NCBI GenBank assembly: GCA_018389105.1
Contig: JACATO010000591.1
Location: forward strand, 1,598,501 to 1,662,500
Source of the DNA: Nautilus pompilius
Lineage: Eukaryota; Mollusca; Cephalopoda; Nautilida; Nautilidae
Length of the DNA stretch: 64,000 nucleotides
Direction: 5' to 3'
Part shown: one piece after another, positions 37,171-49,600 of the stretch
How the letters are laid out: each line of letters begins with the position of its first letter
How positions within the stretch are numbered: position 1 is the stretch's first letter
Notes under the pieces: model-generated
Seen by the model: only the letters and a program-made list of their open reading frames with translations
Databases searched by the model: none
Told to the model about the DNA's origin: nothing
Translations under genes and position numbers: made by a program

Positions 37171-40100
37171 TTCTCAGCATGAAGGATTATTGGAGCCTAT
37201 CAGACAGAGTTTCTGTCTTTTATAATCCATCTTATTCACAAATAGTGATCTAGGACTGTTGATCTCCTAACTGGGGATGACACATCATAATTGTTTCTTA
37301 CTTGCTTAGTCATTCCATAAAATTTTCAGTGTATTACTTTATGTACAAGCTCATAGGATAGGTGTGGCTCCTTCAAAGACATTATGATTGTTAAAATTGT
37401 GATTAGGGTTTTTTTTCTCATCTGCTTTAAATTATTTGACAAAAGAAAGCCATTCAAGGGAAAATTTGAAACTTATTAAGTGTAAAAGCAAAATATTATT
37501 TTTCACCATTTTAGCATTTTATGGAAAAAACAATTTAATATATTTCAAGAGATTCATGTTTTTATTAATTTGTCAAATCTATTAGAGTTTGCCTTTTAAA
37601 ACCTAATTTAATTATAGAATATTAGAAAACCCTACGTTTTAGATCCTTTCCTACCCTCAGGAAGTTTGTCTTAACCTTCTGTATATGACCTGAATGCATT
37701 TGTACAACCCCCAAGTGTTTTGCATTACAAGTGTGTTAACTAAATATGCAGTCAGTTCAACACAAATACTAACTAGTGCTTCTAGGCTTGGATGTTGGTA
37801 TTAGGAGAGTTAACAGAATATTTAAGTCTCTCAGTTTTAACTTTATATTGTGACTATTTATGATTTGGTTTCAGTGCTAAACTTATTAGTCACTAGTTAT
37901 CAAATGCATAAAGATAGGAAAAGTCAGATAAGCATAAAGTCTTACAAGATCAAATTAATTAATTATTTTTATATACATATTTCAGAAACTGGCATCTTGT
38001 GTTTTAGAGCTCTTTTCATAAGTGAAAATAGAAAAGTAATGTTTGTGGTCATCTTAACAAGAGAGTTATAGCAGCAAACTTAAAATTAATGACATTTTTT
38101 TTTTAGATGAGTGATAGATTATCAAATTACAAGCAATGTCCTAGTTGCTATGGAAATGAAATATCTAAAATGTTCACTAATCTTAGTTTGATAATGCTGA
38201 ATAAAATTTAACCAAAAGCTCAGTTTTATGTTGTTTGTTTGTTTGATTGTTCTAATTGAAAATTTTGCTAAGCAACATTAAGAAATCCAATGGCTAGTTG
38301 GCAACCCTTAATTCAGACTTGGAACTTGTATTATGAAAATAATTATCATTGTGGTGGCAGGTTATTTAGTTCACGGTTTTGAATCCACCCCATGTAAAAA
38401 AACTAAGATTCTATCTAGCATCAGGATCACCTACACACCCACAATTTATCCCTTAACTAAGAAAATTTTCTGTAATAACACCATTATCACTAATCTTAAT
38501 GAAATGCCATTGGTAACCAGCTTCTATATTGGCTTTATCTTTATAACTAGTTCAGTACATTCATGCTATCTCTCTCTCTCTCTCCACACACAAGCTAATT
38601 CTGAGGTTGGAAACTATGCCATTCCATTTGTTTCTCTTGCAGGGAATTTTAACAATAATATTCTGATGTCTCATCCGTTGTTTGGTATCATTAGCTCATG
38701 TTCTCCGAGATCATATCATATCTTCATTTTGTTTATTTAGTGTTAAAATATATGAGTTTAAAACCATGTATAATGTGTTCTATTACACAAAACTAAAAAA
38801 AAAATAATTTAAGTTGAGAAAATAAAAGGCTATTATTTCTTTTCACAATGGTATGATGAACATGAACAGAGGATTCTCAATATCTGGTATTCTTTAACAG
38901 AACATGAAAATTCCCATTTGTTTGGGGCTTTTTGTTTTATGAGTTTAGTTTCTGTATTCTGGTTTTTATATAACATATACTTTAAAATTTCACTTATTTT
39001 GCTTTCATAAAGCTGAATATAATTCTTTTTTTAAAACTATTGTTTGTTTTTTTTAGTTCCAGTGAAAAATTTTACTTTTGTAACTAGATTTACTAACAAA
39101 ATATTTGGTGACTTTGTGTTTTTAAAGGAAAATACAGTAAATTTTCTCTTTATGTTTGTAACTGTTTAATGACATTTTTCTGCATTTTTTTCCCCCCAGC
39201 ATAACATAACATAACAATAGGAGATCCTGAAATACCATTGCCATAACGATATCTGGATGAGTTTCAGTTGAATGTCTTTATTACATGATTTATCTAAATT
39301 ATAGACTTCTCTTATGCTGTAGAATCGCTAATATTTGTGGATTACCATAAATTAATAAAAAAAATATAAATCATTATTAAACTGTAAACCAACATAAATA
39401 AAACATTCCATTTGACATTTTTTCAAAAACTAAATGCATTATTTTACAAATTTCCATACCTCAAAAATATTTGGCAGAACAGATATTTTTTGATAATTAA
39501 CAATCAAAAAAGCAAAGGTATATAAAACTATAAAAGATTAAATGGTTAAAAGTCTCATTTATCAAGGCAAAAAAAAAATAATTTTGAAAAAAAAATAGGT
39601 TAAAGGTCAGATGATGTTATAAATGTATAAATATAAATGGCAGATTATATTGATAAGCATTTAATTTTTAAATAAATGAGACTGCATAGACTCTGGCACC
39701 ACTGTCATTTCTTTTGTATTTTTTTAATTATGCAAACTTGTTTTCTCCTGGTCTTTTCCTTACACCCTAAATGCACCATTGTGGAAGATTAAGTGCTTTT
39801 TTTCTGACTGTTTCTAACATTTTGCATAAACAATTTCACAAAATTCAACAAATGCTGAATTATATTTTTTTAGTGCATTGACAGCCATATTTATAAATAT
39901 AAATCGTGACTGAGGTTTGTTACAAATATAATTATTGTACAATTTACCTTGTACTGTGCAGTTGGTTCCTGAACTTTCCATGTCAGTCATGTATTCTGTT
40001 CTACTTTCATTTATTAAGTCAGTGATGAAGTGACGAATAAATAATTTAGAAACCTAAGTAAAGAAAAACAAATTATTGCAGCATGCTATGTCTCCTGCTC

Positions 40101-40244
40101 CCATTTAAAATTTCATAAAGTCGTCTTCTTTATTTTTTTTAATGATAACATAGGGAATGTCTTGTAAATGAATTACTTAGTAACCAGGTTTTATTTTGTT
40201 AAATTTTAAGTACTAGTACTGATTCCTCACCCTTTGGGTTGTTA
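37171..40244. other. Intronic sequence with one dispersed-repeat copy
   Basis: Contains the partner of the 20421 repeat at 37719-37791, a (TC)n run at 38568-38584 and three CATAA units at 39200-39215 after a polypyrimidine tract. The 135-codon open stretch at 38333-38740 has no recognisable motif. Confidence 0.5.
37719..37791 (+). repeat. Dispersed repeat, copy 2 (partner 20421-20491)
   Basis: TTTGCATTACAAGTGTGTTA, ACTAAATATGCAGTCAGTT and onward match 20421-20491 with scattered substitutions, in the same orientation. Confidence 0.6.
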
Positions 40245-40246
40245 TA

Positions 40247-41607
40247 CAAGGTGTCCACAAAAACACTCCCTGATTTCAAACAGGTATAACATGTAACTTT
40301 ATTGTAATAATCTTTCACAGTTAGTAGCTTCAGATGCAGGATTTCATTCAGTTTCATGTGGTATAGGGTAGTATTAAGGGCACTCAATGTGTGCCCCTCT
40401 GGTTGCTCGGCACACATCGATGCGATAGTCCAGTTCGGTCCAGGCGTTCTGCAGCATATCTGAAGTTATCATGCGAACTGCTTCAGTGATTACATTTTCA
40501 GCTTCTCCAGGGTTGCAGGTAGTGGTGGTATGTAAACTGTGCTCTTAACGTACCCCCAAAGAAAGAAGTCATGAAGTGTTAGGTGAGGTGACCTCGCAGG
40601 CCACTTGCAGACACCTGATCATCTCGTCCAGCATGACCAATCCATCTGTTTGGCAGGTGCTCATTGAGAAATCTCCTGACAGCGAGATGCCAGTGTGACG
40701 GAGCATATCATGCTGGAAAAGGTAGTCATCACCCTCAGCAGCTAGTTGTGGAAACATCCAGTTGGTCAGCATCTCCAGGTAACTTTGACCAGTAACAGTT
40801 CCTTCCTCAAAGAAGAATGGGCCATACACTGTCCTCTCTGATACGGCACAAAACACATTAAATTTTGGTGAGTCTTGCTCAATTTCCTGGGTAGTGTGCG
40901 GATTTTCAAGCCCCCATATCCGCATGTTATGCCTATTGACGTGGCCATTGAAGTGAAATGTCGCCTCATCACTGAAAATGATTTTTGACAGCAGGTTATC
41001 ATTATCTTCCATTAATTGCTGGATATTCTCACAAAATTCAAATCGCATTCCATTATCTTTCAGATGGTGTTTTTGGACTAATTGCAGCTTGTAAGGGTGA
41101 AACTTTAGGTGTTTGTGTAGGATCTTGCAAACTGTGCTTTTGGGGAGGTGTAACTCTCGGCTAGCTCTTCGTATTGACTTTTTGGGGCTGTGTACGATTG
41201 TTCCTCTAACTCGATCAATAACTTCCTCTGAGACTGGTGGTCAGCCAGAATGTCCCTTTCTCTGACCACAGATACACCTTTTCTGACTAAAATCATTGTA
41301 CCATTTCTGAATGGACTTTGGTGTAGGCAAAATCATATGATACTTGAGTCTGAAAGCACATTGCACAGCCACAACACTGTTTGATCTTGCAAATTCCAGT
41401 ACACACCAGCTGCGTTGCTGTGGGATGGCGACTATTTTTAGATTTCCTTACACCCCTGTGGTTTTCAGGTCAAAGATGTCTAATCACCTGGAAAAAATGA
41501 AATAACTGTTGTTAGAGAATCGGTTCACAACATGTTTATCAATATATTTGAATTAGTTTAGATATCATAACATCGTGAAATCAGGGAGTGCTTTTGTGGA
41601 CATCCTG
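40247..41607 (-). mobile_element. Tc1/mariner-superfamily DNA transposon
   Basis: A 1361-bp element with 32-bp inverted ends agreeing at 29 of 32 positions (outermost bases CAAGGTGTCCAC and CAGGATGTCCAC, innermost CACTCCCTGATTTCA). It is flanked by the TA dinucleotide on each side (40245-40246, 41608-41609). It contains a nearly full-length but frameshifted transposase on the minus strand. Confidence 0.93.
40390..41440 (-). pseudogene. Tc1/mariner-type transposase (DDE_3), frameshifted
   Basis: The minus strand encodes, in order: an N-terminal HTH region (IPQQRSWCVLEFARSNSVV, then SIQKWYNDF, about 41300-41440); a second DNA-binding segment after a frameshift (SPKKSIRRASRELHLPKSTV, FHPYKLQLVQKH); and a 159-codon open catalytic block (40569-41048) with FSDEATFHFNGHVNRHNMRI, SPKFNVFCAVSE and GPFFFEEGTVTG. 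The first Asp is in IFSDEA and the second in YLFQHD. After another indel the third Asp is in LHDFFLWGYVK (about 40545-40580), and the C-terminal tail is still readable as WTxLDYRIDVCAEQPEGH (about 40400-40440). At least two indels break the frame and the usual start Met is not evident, so it is inactive. Confidence 0.9.
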
Positions 41608-42024
41608 TATATTTGTTGGAATAGTGTATTCTCCCTTTGAGTGCAGAAAATTCATAAATCTAAAAGAAAAAATATATTGTATTATACACTAGTGCTGTTG
41701 TGAAGCTATATTCTAACTCGGACATTAAAACAGCATCCAGTAATTTGTTTGCACCAGTATGACATAGATGGAGAAGGGAAAAAAAAGACTATTGTACTAC
41801 AACTGAACTGATAATGTTAGAATGTATTGTGATTTATAGTAGGTAAATCCAGCTGAAAAATGTCCTTAAGTTACTAGTTGTATAAAAAATTCAGTGCACA
41901 AAAATTTTGAAAAAGTAATAAAAGCAAGTTAAATGGTAGTTCAGAATGCTTAATTTGCATAAAAGTATTTAATTTCTATTTCCCCCTCAGTTTCTTCCAG
42001 TATCTAAAAAAAATGGCGAATTTT
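41608..42024. other. Intronic spacer between transposons
   Basis: AT-rich spacer of about 0.4 kb separating the mariner element from the first hAT copy. Nothing recognised. Confidence 0.6.
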
Positions 42025-44082
42025 CATGCGTGGATCCAGGTGGGGGCGCACCCACCACACGACTCCCCTATTTTTCGGGTGACAAATTTTTATTTTTCTA
42101 TATATAGCAGAAGAGGCAAAAACTTAAAGTTGTATTTTCTTCATAAAAGTGATTTGATGAAGAAACAACTAGGATTTAAACTCCCAAATCTTGTGGTGAC
42201 CTGAATACCAGGGCGGAATTCTGGCTCCATCATCGCGACCTTACGTCACTATGGTCAGTTACAACATCCATGCACATTGCCTTGACGGGTATTCCGGATT
42301 AAGTGAACAAACACTGCTGCTACACTGACACTGGTAAGCGAGAACCACTGTGTGCGATCTGTTGTAATCCCAAAACAATTGAACTTTGAAACGTTATACC
42401 CATTGGTCAACCCAGCAGTCAGGCGACTTACTATCAGGTCAGGGTCGATCGCAGTATATAATCAGATGCTAATACACCTCACATTGATCATCATTAGATG
42501 AGTCTACACTACAGTTTTCCATGACTATGAAAAGATCACAGCCGACCTTGGTTAACCTTTTTTCTGTGCAAAAAGGTCAGTTTCTGAAAAATACTGATTT
42601 TTTGCATAAACGGTAACTTATTATTAACTGTACATTGTCTGTAGTGCTCGAAGGAAAATCTTATCTCACATAACACAGTGAGGGACATTCATGGCTCAAG
42701 GATATGTTGGGGATTCCACACGTGGCGTTTTCCTTAGTGGATCATAATTTTGGGTGGAATCACGACCTCAGATCAACTAAATACCAATGTACATGACAAA
42801 TGGATGAACAAAAAAATGCTGACAAACGGCATGTGCCGTTGTTTTTCAACTGTTTCCGCTTATCTGTCATGCGTCTGTAATCTCTTCTGTGTGGACATTT
42901 TTCAGTTGTTCACAAAATTCCTCACAAACATTTTTTTGGCAGGTCGAGCAGGGGTGAGTCACATCCCCACCTCTGGATCCGCGTCTGGGCCTGCATAAAG
43001 AGAATCCCTGGCATTTTGAATCTCTGCTCAACCTCCTGGGACCAGCTCGGCCATTCACATCGCCGTGCTCTCCACTAAAAGCGTCGTTTTACTAATCTGT
43101 CTTGAGAACTGGTTTATTCCTGGTTTTGATCCTCTATTAGTCCCATTCAATAAAAGTGGCGATGTATGGTAGCTCATATAAACTGTAGACAGTGCGAATC
43201 TGCTGAGCGGTGCCCAGTCTGAATGATCAGAGTGATTCAAGATGAAGATTATCGTTTAACAATGAAAGAGGAGCGATTCAATGCCTTGCTTCTACTTTTC
43301 GTCCACAGGAACATTCACCTGGACTATGACAGGATCATAGACATGTATGCATTCAGTACCCAAGGTGCATGCTTTTCAACAACCCAATGACGGAATAAAT
43401 ATTACAAAATTGGTGTGTTGATACATGACACCTGACACTGTATAACATCAGCGATAATTCCTTGTCTGTCATTCTGCAAATATATTTTGATTTTATCTGG
43501 GATCTGAACATGTTATTCAAGTTGATGAATTTGCTGAACTGGACTACATTTTCTGGAAATAAAAATATATTATGGATTTCATTACACAATAAATATGCTA
43601 TTGATGGTTCAATATTCTTGTGAAGACTCGATACTACAGATGCTGGATGTTGTCTGAAATGAATTGCATGTTCTGTGTTTAGTGGTCCAGGGATGGGAGA
43701 ACATTGCCTTTGGAGACTGCATGAGCACCTGTTGTATCGCTGCTCAGCCGCATTCTTCATAAAACTGCAGAAACCCAGAGTCTTGTTTTGATTCCTGTAT
43801 TTTTAAAATTCAGGTCAACTTCATAAGAATTTCCCATTTTATATAAAACCGGAAAACTGCAAAAGTAGGCCTACAAATTTCTGAATGGATGGCGTTGATC
43901 TGACACATGCCTTGCAATGTAAATGAACAAGGTGTAAACATCCCAATTTTTGTCCTTTTTCAAATGATGCTGCGGGCCATAGTTTGCTCACTCACTTCTG
44001 GTCTAGTCATTTGGAATTCGGCGCTTGGTATGGACTATGCCATGCCCCCCCACCATTTCCGAAAATCCTGGATCCACTCCTG
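42025..44082 (+). mobile_element. hAT element A: internally deleted copy of the family at 46625-51397
   Basis: A 2058-bp element with inverted ends CATGCGTGGATCCAGG and (inverse) CAGGAGTGGATCCAGG, 14 of 16 matching. It is the reverse complement of the two ends of element B with only scattered substitutions: 42025-43247 corresponds to 50173-51397 and about 43252-44082 to 46625-47447. The central 2.7 kb of B, which carries nearly all of the transposase gene, is missing. Flanks contain CGAATTTT (42017-42024) and CTAATTTT (44087-44094), a possible imperfect 8-bp target duplication offset by four bases. It is locally richer in G+C and CpG than the surrounding intron. Confidence 0.9.
43262..43390 (+). 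pseudogene. Remnant of hAT transposase C-terminus in element A
   Basis: Forty-two open codons reading MKEERFNALLLLFVHRNIHL then DYDRIIDMYAF and ending in TGA. This is the extreme C-terminal tail of the hAT dimerisation domain (general form M..ERLN.LALL.VHRDI.LDYD.IID.FA). The remainder of the gene was removed by the internal deletion whose junction is at about 43248-43252. The equivalent tail in element B lies on the minus strand at about 47320-47450 and has a few substitutions (IRLGYDRITDMYA). Confidence 0.8.
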
Positions 44083-44985
44083 GAAGCTAATTTTGCAGTA
44101 GCTTTGCATTCAATGTTTTGTTGTGTATTAATAGAGGACAAGCATGTCCTTCTATCTACAAGTCACAATACATTTTTTTTCTATTACATTCATCCTAACA
44201 AGGCACAATGATGCCATTACAGACTGTAATAATAAAAATAATAATCATACATAATATCATATAATGCATGTCTTCCCTCATATGATAACTGAATAATTTT
44301 TAAAAAGTTTAATTCTTAAAAATTTAATAAGTGAACAATGTACTAAATGAATATTAATAAAATGAATATTTTTAATAAATAACAACTAAAAAATCAAAAA
44401 AGAAAGATCATAGTTTTTCATTAAATTTTATCAGTTTTATTAGATATTAACCATACAATCGATTATGTAACATCTGCTAATCAAATTTTCATTGCCAGTT
44501 TTTTCATTAATTTTTCTATTATGTAATCTCTCTCTTATTTCTTCTATTTGTAAAAACATACTTATATTTTTACTGAACAATGTATATATACAAATAGAGA
44601 GATTAAAAAATATTAAAATATTTGAATAATTCTGTACTTAAGATTATAATCTTACATACAGAATTATATATATATATATATAACAGTGCTTTTTCTGGAA
44701 AGAAAAAATAGGCAGTATGTAAATGTGACATAGTATGCAATATTTTTAAAGGTTTTTGACAAAAAATAAACCTTTCAAATGTGGAATATATTTTTTATTT
44801 TAGAAAAATGAATGATAAAATTTGATATAATAAAAAAATTAATGCAACTTAGAGAAGTTTCACAAGAGGCTCCAAATTTGAGTGATACCTTGAGGGGGTT
44901 CAAAGTCTTGATTTTACTGTTTACTTTTGATATCTATTGCAGAATGATGACCAATAAGTGGCCAAGTTTGAACATATTTTTTGGT
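44083..44985. other. Intronic spacer and possible end of a hAT relic
   Basis: AT-rich sequence with an (AT)n run at 44664-44682, immediately followed by CAGTGCTTTTTCTGG, which looks like a hAT end but has no convincing inverse partner on the far side of the relic near 46370. Confidence 0.4.
44664..44682. repeat. (TA)n microsatellite
   Basis: About nine TA units directly visible. Confidence 0.9.
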
Positions 44986-46300
44986 TCAGATTGAGTTAGA
45001 GGTGGCCAAACAATTTTGATATGTTGTTTTTGTTAACAAAGACCTTGATAGAGTTACAATAAGTTTCATCTGCGAAAAAGCCCTTTCACACCCACTTAAG
45101 GAAATTGGAATGATGTCAAGAGTAGATTTCAGTGGAAGTAATTTGTCCAGAATTTTTTTCTCCTCCATGTAATCTTGGAATCTGCAAATCATCTCCCTTT
45201 CATTCAGTCGATGTTTTTTGGACAAATTTCTTATTTCTGTCTCACCAAATGTTAAAAGCTTCTGGATTTCTCCTGGCCATTGTTTTGGATCCAGCACTTT
45301 GGTCCATGAGCTTCATCATCAAGACATTCAGATTTTCATGAAATTCATTTGGACAGATTGGATAGTCCACTTGAAAATTCTTTTCACCATTACATTTTCT
45401 AATTCAATCAAATCATTAAATAAATTTACTGGTGCAGTCATTTCACAATCTGAAAAAAATACTCAGACATACAAAACTAATGTAGACTTTTGAGTGAAAG
45501 TGGCTACTTCCTCAATTATTATTGATATTTTATTTTTTACAATTTTCTGAAAAGTTATTTCTCATTTCATTACTGATGTGATTAACAATGTTAATGCATG
45601 CACCTGTAGAGGGATGCCATGTCAACCTCATTAAATTCTTGTAAGTCTATTCCAATTTCAAAATTATTCAATGATTGGCTATTATTTGTCGCTTTGTAAA
45701 CACTGCAAAATATTTTGGAACTTACCTCTTTCGCACAAGAGTGATTTCATACATATATTCTCTAGTATCCCTTTCTTTGCCTCTTTCACTATCTTTAATA
45801 TGCTTTAACACCAGAACTTTCTTTAAGGTTAAATACTTTTTTAGATAAAGACACTAACTGCTGCTCTTGTGTTTTGCCAAAATAAGTAATTTCATTATTG
45901 ATCCATTCTTTTGCTAGTTTCATTCCAATTTTTTTCCCCATCAATTCCAACTCTCTGGCAGAGCCTACAACCAAATTTTTTTTATTTTATATAGCTAGCC
46001 AGTCATATATTTTGCAGAATTTTTTTTTTGTTCTGAAGTCCAACAGCTAGGCCAATTATTGGTATATTGTTGTTCAACACTAGAATGAAGATGCCAAAAT
46101 AACAGTGAAAATTGATCCCAGCTTCTTAGTTTCCTTTTCATTATCATCAGATTTCCTCCTTTTAAGCAAAGGAGAGGAATGGAATGAAAAATAAGTCTTG
46201 ATTTTTTTCTTATATAGTATAACCACAGCACACACAGCAACAAGTTTATCACAATATAACACACACGATGACAGCAAAGATTAGCACACTGACAGCTAAG
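44986..46300 (-). pseudogene. hAT transposase relic, KIAA1586-like
   Basis: The minus strand, read from about 46300, gives RKSDDNEKETKKLGSIF, then SVEQQYTNNWPSCWTSEQKK, GCRLCQRVGIDGEKNWNET and a degenerate middle part. The C-terminal open block (44986-45297) has LDPKQWPG, RFQDYMEEKKILDKLLPLKS and IIPISLSGCERAFSQMKLIV. The CERAFSQM.LI block is the dimerisation motif typical of KIAA1586-type hAT-derived proteins, and the CW..EQKK and LCxxxG motifs fit the N-terminal zinc-finger region of that group. The central catalytic region is largely deleted. It lies between the two inverted copies of another hAT family but belongs to a different subfamily. Confidence 0.75.
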
Positions 46301-46624
46301 GTTACACTCCACAGACGGAGCAATAATAGTCACGTGCCCCTAATGTTACCTGACTGCTCTACTGAAAATTATAGACATGCACAAAAATATTTTACGCTTT
46401 AGTAATAATATAGCAGAACTCTTATAAACTACTTTTATTTTTCTATTTATGAAAAAAGGTGTCAGTAAAGTGTATCACTGTGTACTGCCAAAAAAAAAAG
46501 CCATAAAGGATTTAATATTAACAATGTAAAGAATGTAAAGGACTGCATAATTTGATGAGTCTCACCATAGCACACTTGTACAGTTAGGTAGAATGAATGA
46601 TGTAGTGAATATCCCTACCAAAAC
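46301..46624. other. Intronic spacer
   Basis: Short AT-rich spacer before element B. RC sequence near 46370 begins CAGTAGAGCAG, a weak candidate for the outer end of the KIAA1586-like element. Confidence 0.4.
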
Positions 46625-49600
46625 CAGGGACGAATCCAGGATTTTTGTAAGGGGGTGTGTGGCATAGTCCATACCAAGCGCCGAATTCCAAATGACTAGA
46701 CCAGAAGTGAGTGAGCAAACTATGGCCCGCAGCATCATTTGAAAAAGGACAAAAATTGGGATGTTTACACCTTGTTCATTTACATTGCAAGGCATGTGTC
46801 AGATCAACGCCATCCATTCAGAAATTTGTAGGCCTACTTTTGCAGTTTTCCGGTTTTATATAAAATGGGAAATTCTTATGAAGTTGGCCTGAATTTTAAA
46901 AATACAGGAATCAAAACAAGACTCTGGGTTTCTGCAGTTTTATGAAGAATGCGGCTGAGCAGCGATACAACAGGTGCTCATGCAGTCTCCAAAGGCAATG
47001 TTCTCCCATCCCTGGACCACTAAACACAGAACATGCAATTCATTTCAGACAACATCCAGCATCTATAGTATCGAGTCTTCACAAGAATATTGAACCATCA
47101 ATAGCATATTTATTGTGTAATGAAATCCATAATATATTTTATTTCCAGAAAATGTAGTCCAGTTCAGCAAATTCATCAACCTGAATAACATGTTCAGATC
47201 CCAGATAAAATCAAAATATATTTGCAGAATGACAGACAAGGAATTATCGCTGATGTTATACAGTGTCAGGTGTCATGTATCAACACATCAATTTTGTAAT
47301 ATTTATTCCGTCATTGGGTTGTTGAAAAGCATGCACCTTGGGTACTGAACGCATACATGTCTGTGATCCTGTCATAGCCCAGGCGAATGTCCCTGTGGAC
47401 GAAAAGTAGAAGCAAGGCATTGAATCGTTCCTCTGTCATTGTTGAACAATAGGATGTCGATAAACCATAACACGGAATTGGTGCATTCAATGCTAGCAGA
47501 GGTAGCCGGGTATGTTAGAACATTTCTTAGTATGGTAGTGATGTTATTATAGCACATTTCAGTTCTTTCATCTGATATGATTCTGAGGTTATCTGCAAGA
47601 GTTGAAGAGGTCGGTTGACCAATTGCATCACCATAAGCGGAGTTCCTGATGAAAATGTCCAGGAGAGGGGAGATCATCTTGATAATAAGACAATACTTTG
47701 GTTTCTGTTTCCTTATCGAGTTTTGTTAGATATTTAGGGACAAGAAACAGTGCTTGGATGGTGTCGTGAGACTTGCCAGTGAATCTATCCTCTAGTTGAG
47801 AAGACAGGTGGTCAACAAAATGAATATATACAGATCTGTGAAAATATTCTTCCAGATTCTCAACTGGGACATTATTTCTCGAAATTTGGCCTCCGGTAAC
47901 ACGAGTTTTTGTTAGAGGTGTGTCAACAAGTTCTGCCATTTTTTTGTATTCCGAAAATAGCTTTGAAAATATGCAGACATCCTCATGGCGAATGTTTCTC
48001 AATTCTTCTATTACGAAATCAACTTTATCAAATGCTGTTATTATGTCTATTGCTGTGCCCTGTAACTGACATGCCAAACCTTTTGTAATCCAAATATGTA
48101 GTGGCAAACAACGAATTTGGGTATTAATGCCTGTTGCTTCATTAATGGTTTTTTGGTCCCATCTGTTTTTCTCGTTCCGTTCGATGAAATTGAGGCAATC
48201 TAATAAAGGCACATATATCTGCTCCAGGTCATTGAATGCAGTGTGCCCCTCCACCCATGTTGTTTTGCACAACGGTTTTACCTTTGTTTTCGCCTCATTT
48301 GGATTCTTCCGTTTTATTGCAAACATCTTCAATTGATCTTTCAAGAGCACGCTGACGGTTTGGTGAATACTTGAAAAACATCCCAAGCATTTCCATGAGG
48401 GATATCATATGGTAAACCAATGGCACCTTTGAAGCTTTTGAGAGGGCGAGATTCAGCTGGTGTGATGCACAGTGGAAATAGGTGGCCTTTTCATTTCCAA
48501 TTTTTCCTTTAACTGATTTGCCATGCCTTTCTATTTGACGGCCATGTTACCCGCATCATTATATGTCTGACACCGACATTTGGATATGTCAATGCCAACC
48601 TTTGAAATACACTTGATGATTCCTTTTGTGATTTCCTCACCCGTGATGTTTTCACACTTAATGTATTCCAGCATCCTCTCAACTGGTATATAATTATCCT
48701 TAACATATCGAAGTACTATCCCTAACTGCTCCCAGTTGCTACAGTCCGTGACTTCATCAGCAATTATGCCAAAATAGGATCCATACTCTTGCTGCTTCAC
48801 TTCGTCTATGATTTTCTCCTGGATATACTCCAATATGCACTGCAGAAGATCGTTCTGTGTATTCTTGGAAATGTACATAGCTTTCTTCGGACCAATCTCT
48901 AGGTGCTTCTTAAGTTCTACATCTGTTCTACTAACAAGTCTTACTAGCAATTTAAAATTTCCCATGTTTCCATATTGGTCATCATCATCATCTAATGGAT
49001 TACCATCATCATGATGGCCATGAAGACCAATTCCCTGGCATCTGCAAAATTCCAAACACCTAATGATAGACTCTAAAAATCACCTGTTTTGTTCTGTTTT
49101 CTTGATTCGTGAGATAAAATTTGATCCACGCAAAATTTGGGTGCATCACGAGTTTCAATAAATGCTTTCATTCAAATTTTCGAGTCCTAGTAGTATTGGA
49201 ATGTCTCGTGCTTACAAAGTTCAGATTTTGCATCCTTCCAGTTTTTGTACAGTGCACTTATCAGAACATATGCTCATCTACCTTGATGGGCTGGCATAGG
49301 AAACAGCAGGCAGGGTAAGCAAAATAAACCATTCTCCCAAGACCAAATAAGAAATAAAGTCATACATCTTGAACTATTCATGCTGGCAATGGCGAGTCAT
49401 TGTTCCGGAGGGTCGTCATTTGTCAACGTACGTTTTACCTGGAAATTTGAAGCTGATATATGGTGTCCTATTCTCAATGAAGAAAGTTATCTGTTCAGTG
49501 GCTAATTCTCTGCTCTCTCTCAAACCGAAGTCACCCTCTCACTTATGTCTTGCATCAGTACTCCAGAAGTTGAGGATGCTACTTCTGAAACATAAATTAA

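Noticed and set aside
38333..38740. 135-codon plus-strand open frame
   Set aside because: Includes translation of a (TC)n microsatellite and shows no domain; treated as chance.
42867..43058. Identical 63-codon frames in both hAT copies (42867-43058 minus and 50364-50555 plus)
   Set aside because: They are identical because the repeat is duplicated. They lie in the 5' non-transposase region of the element and show no known domain.
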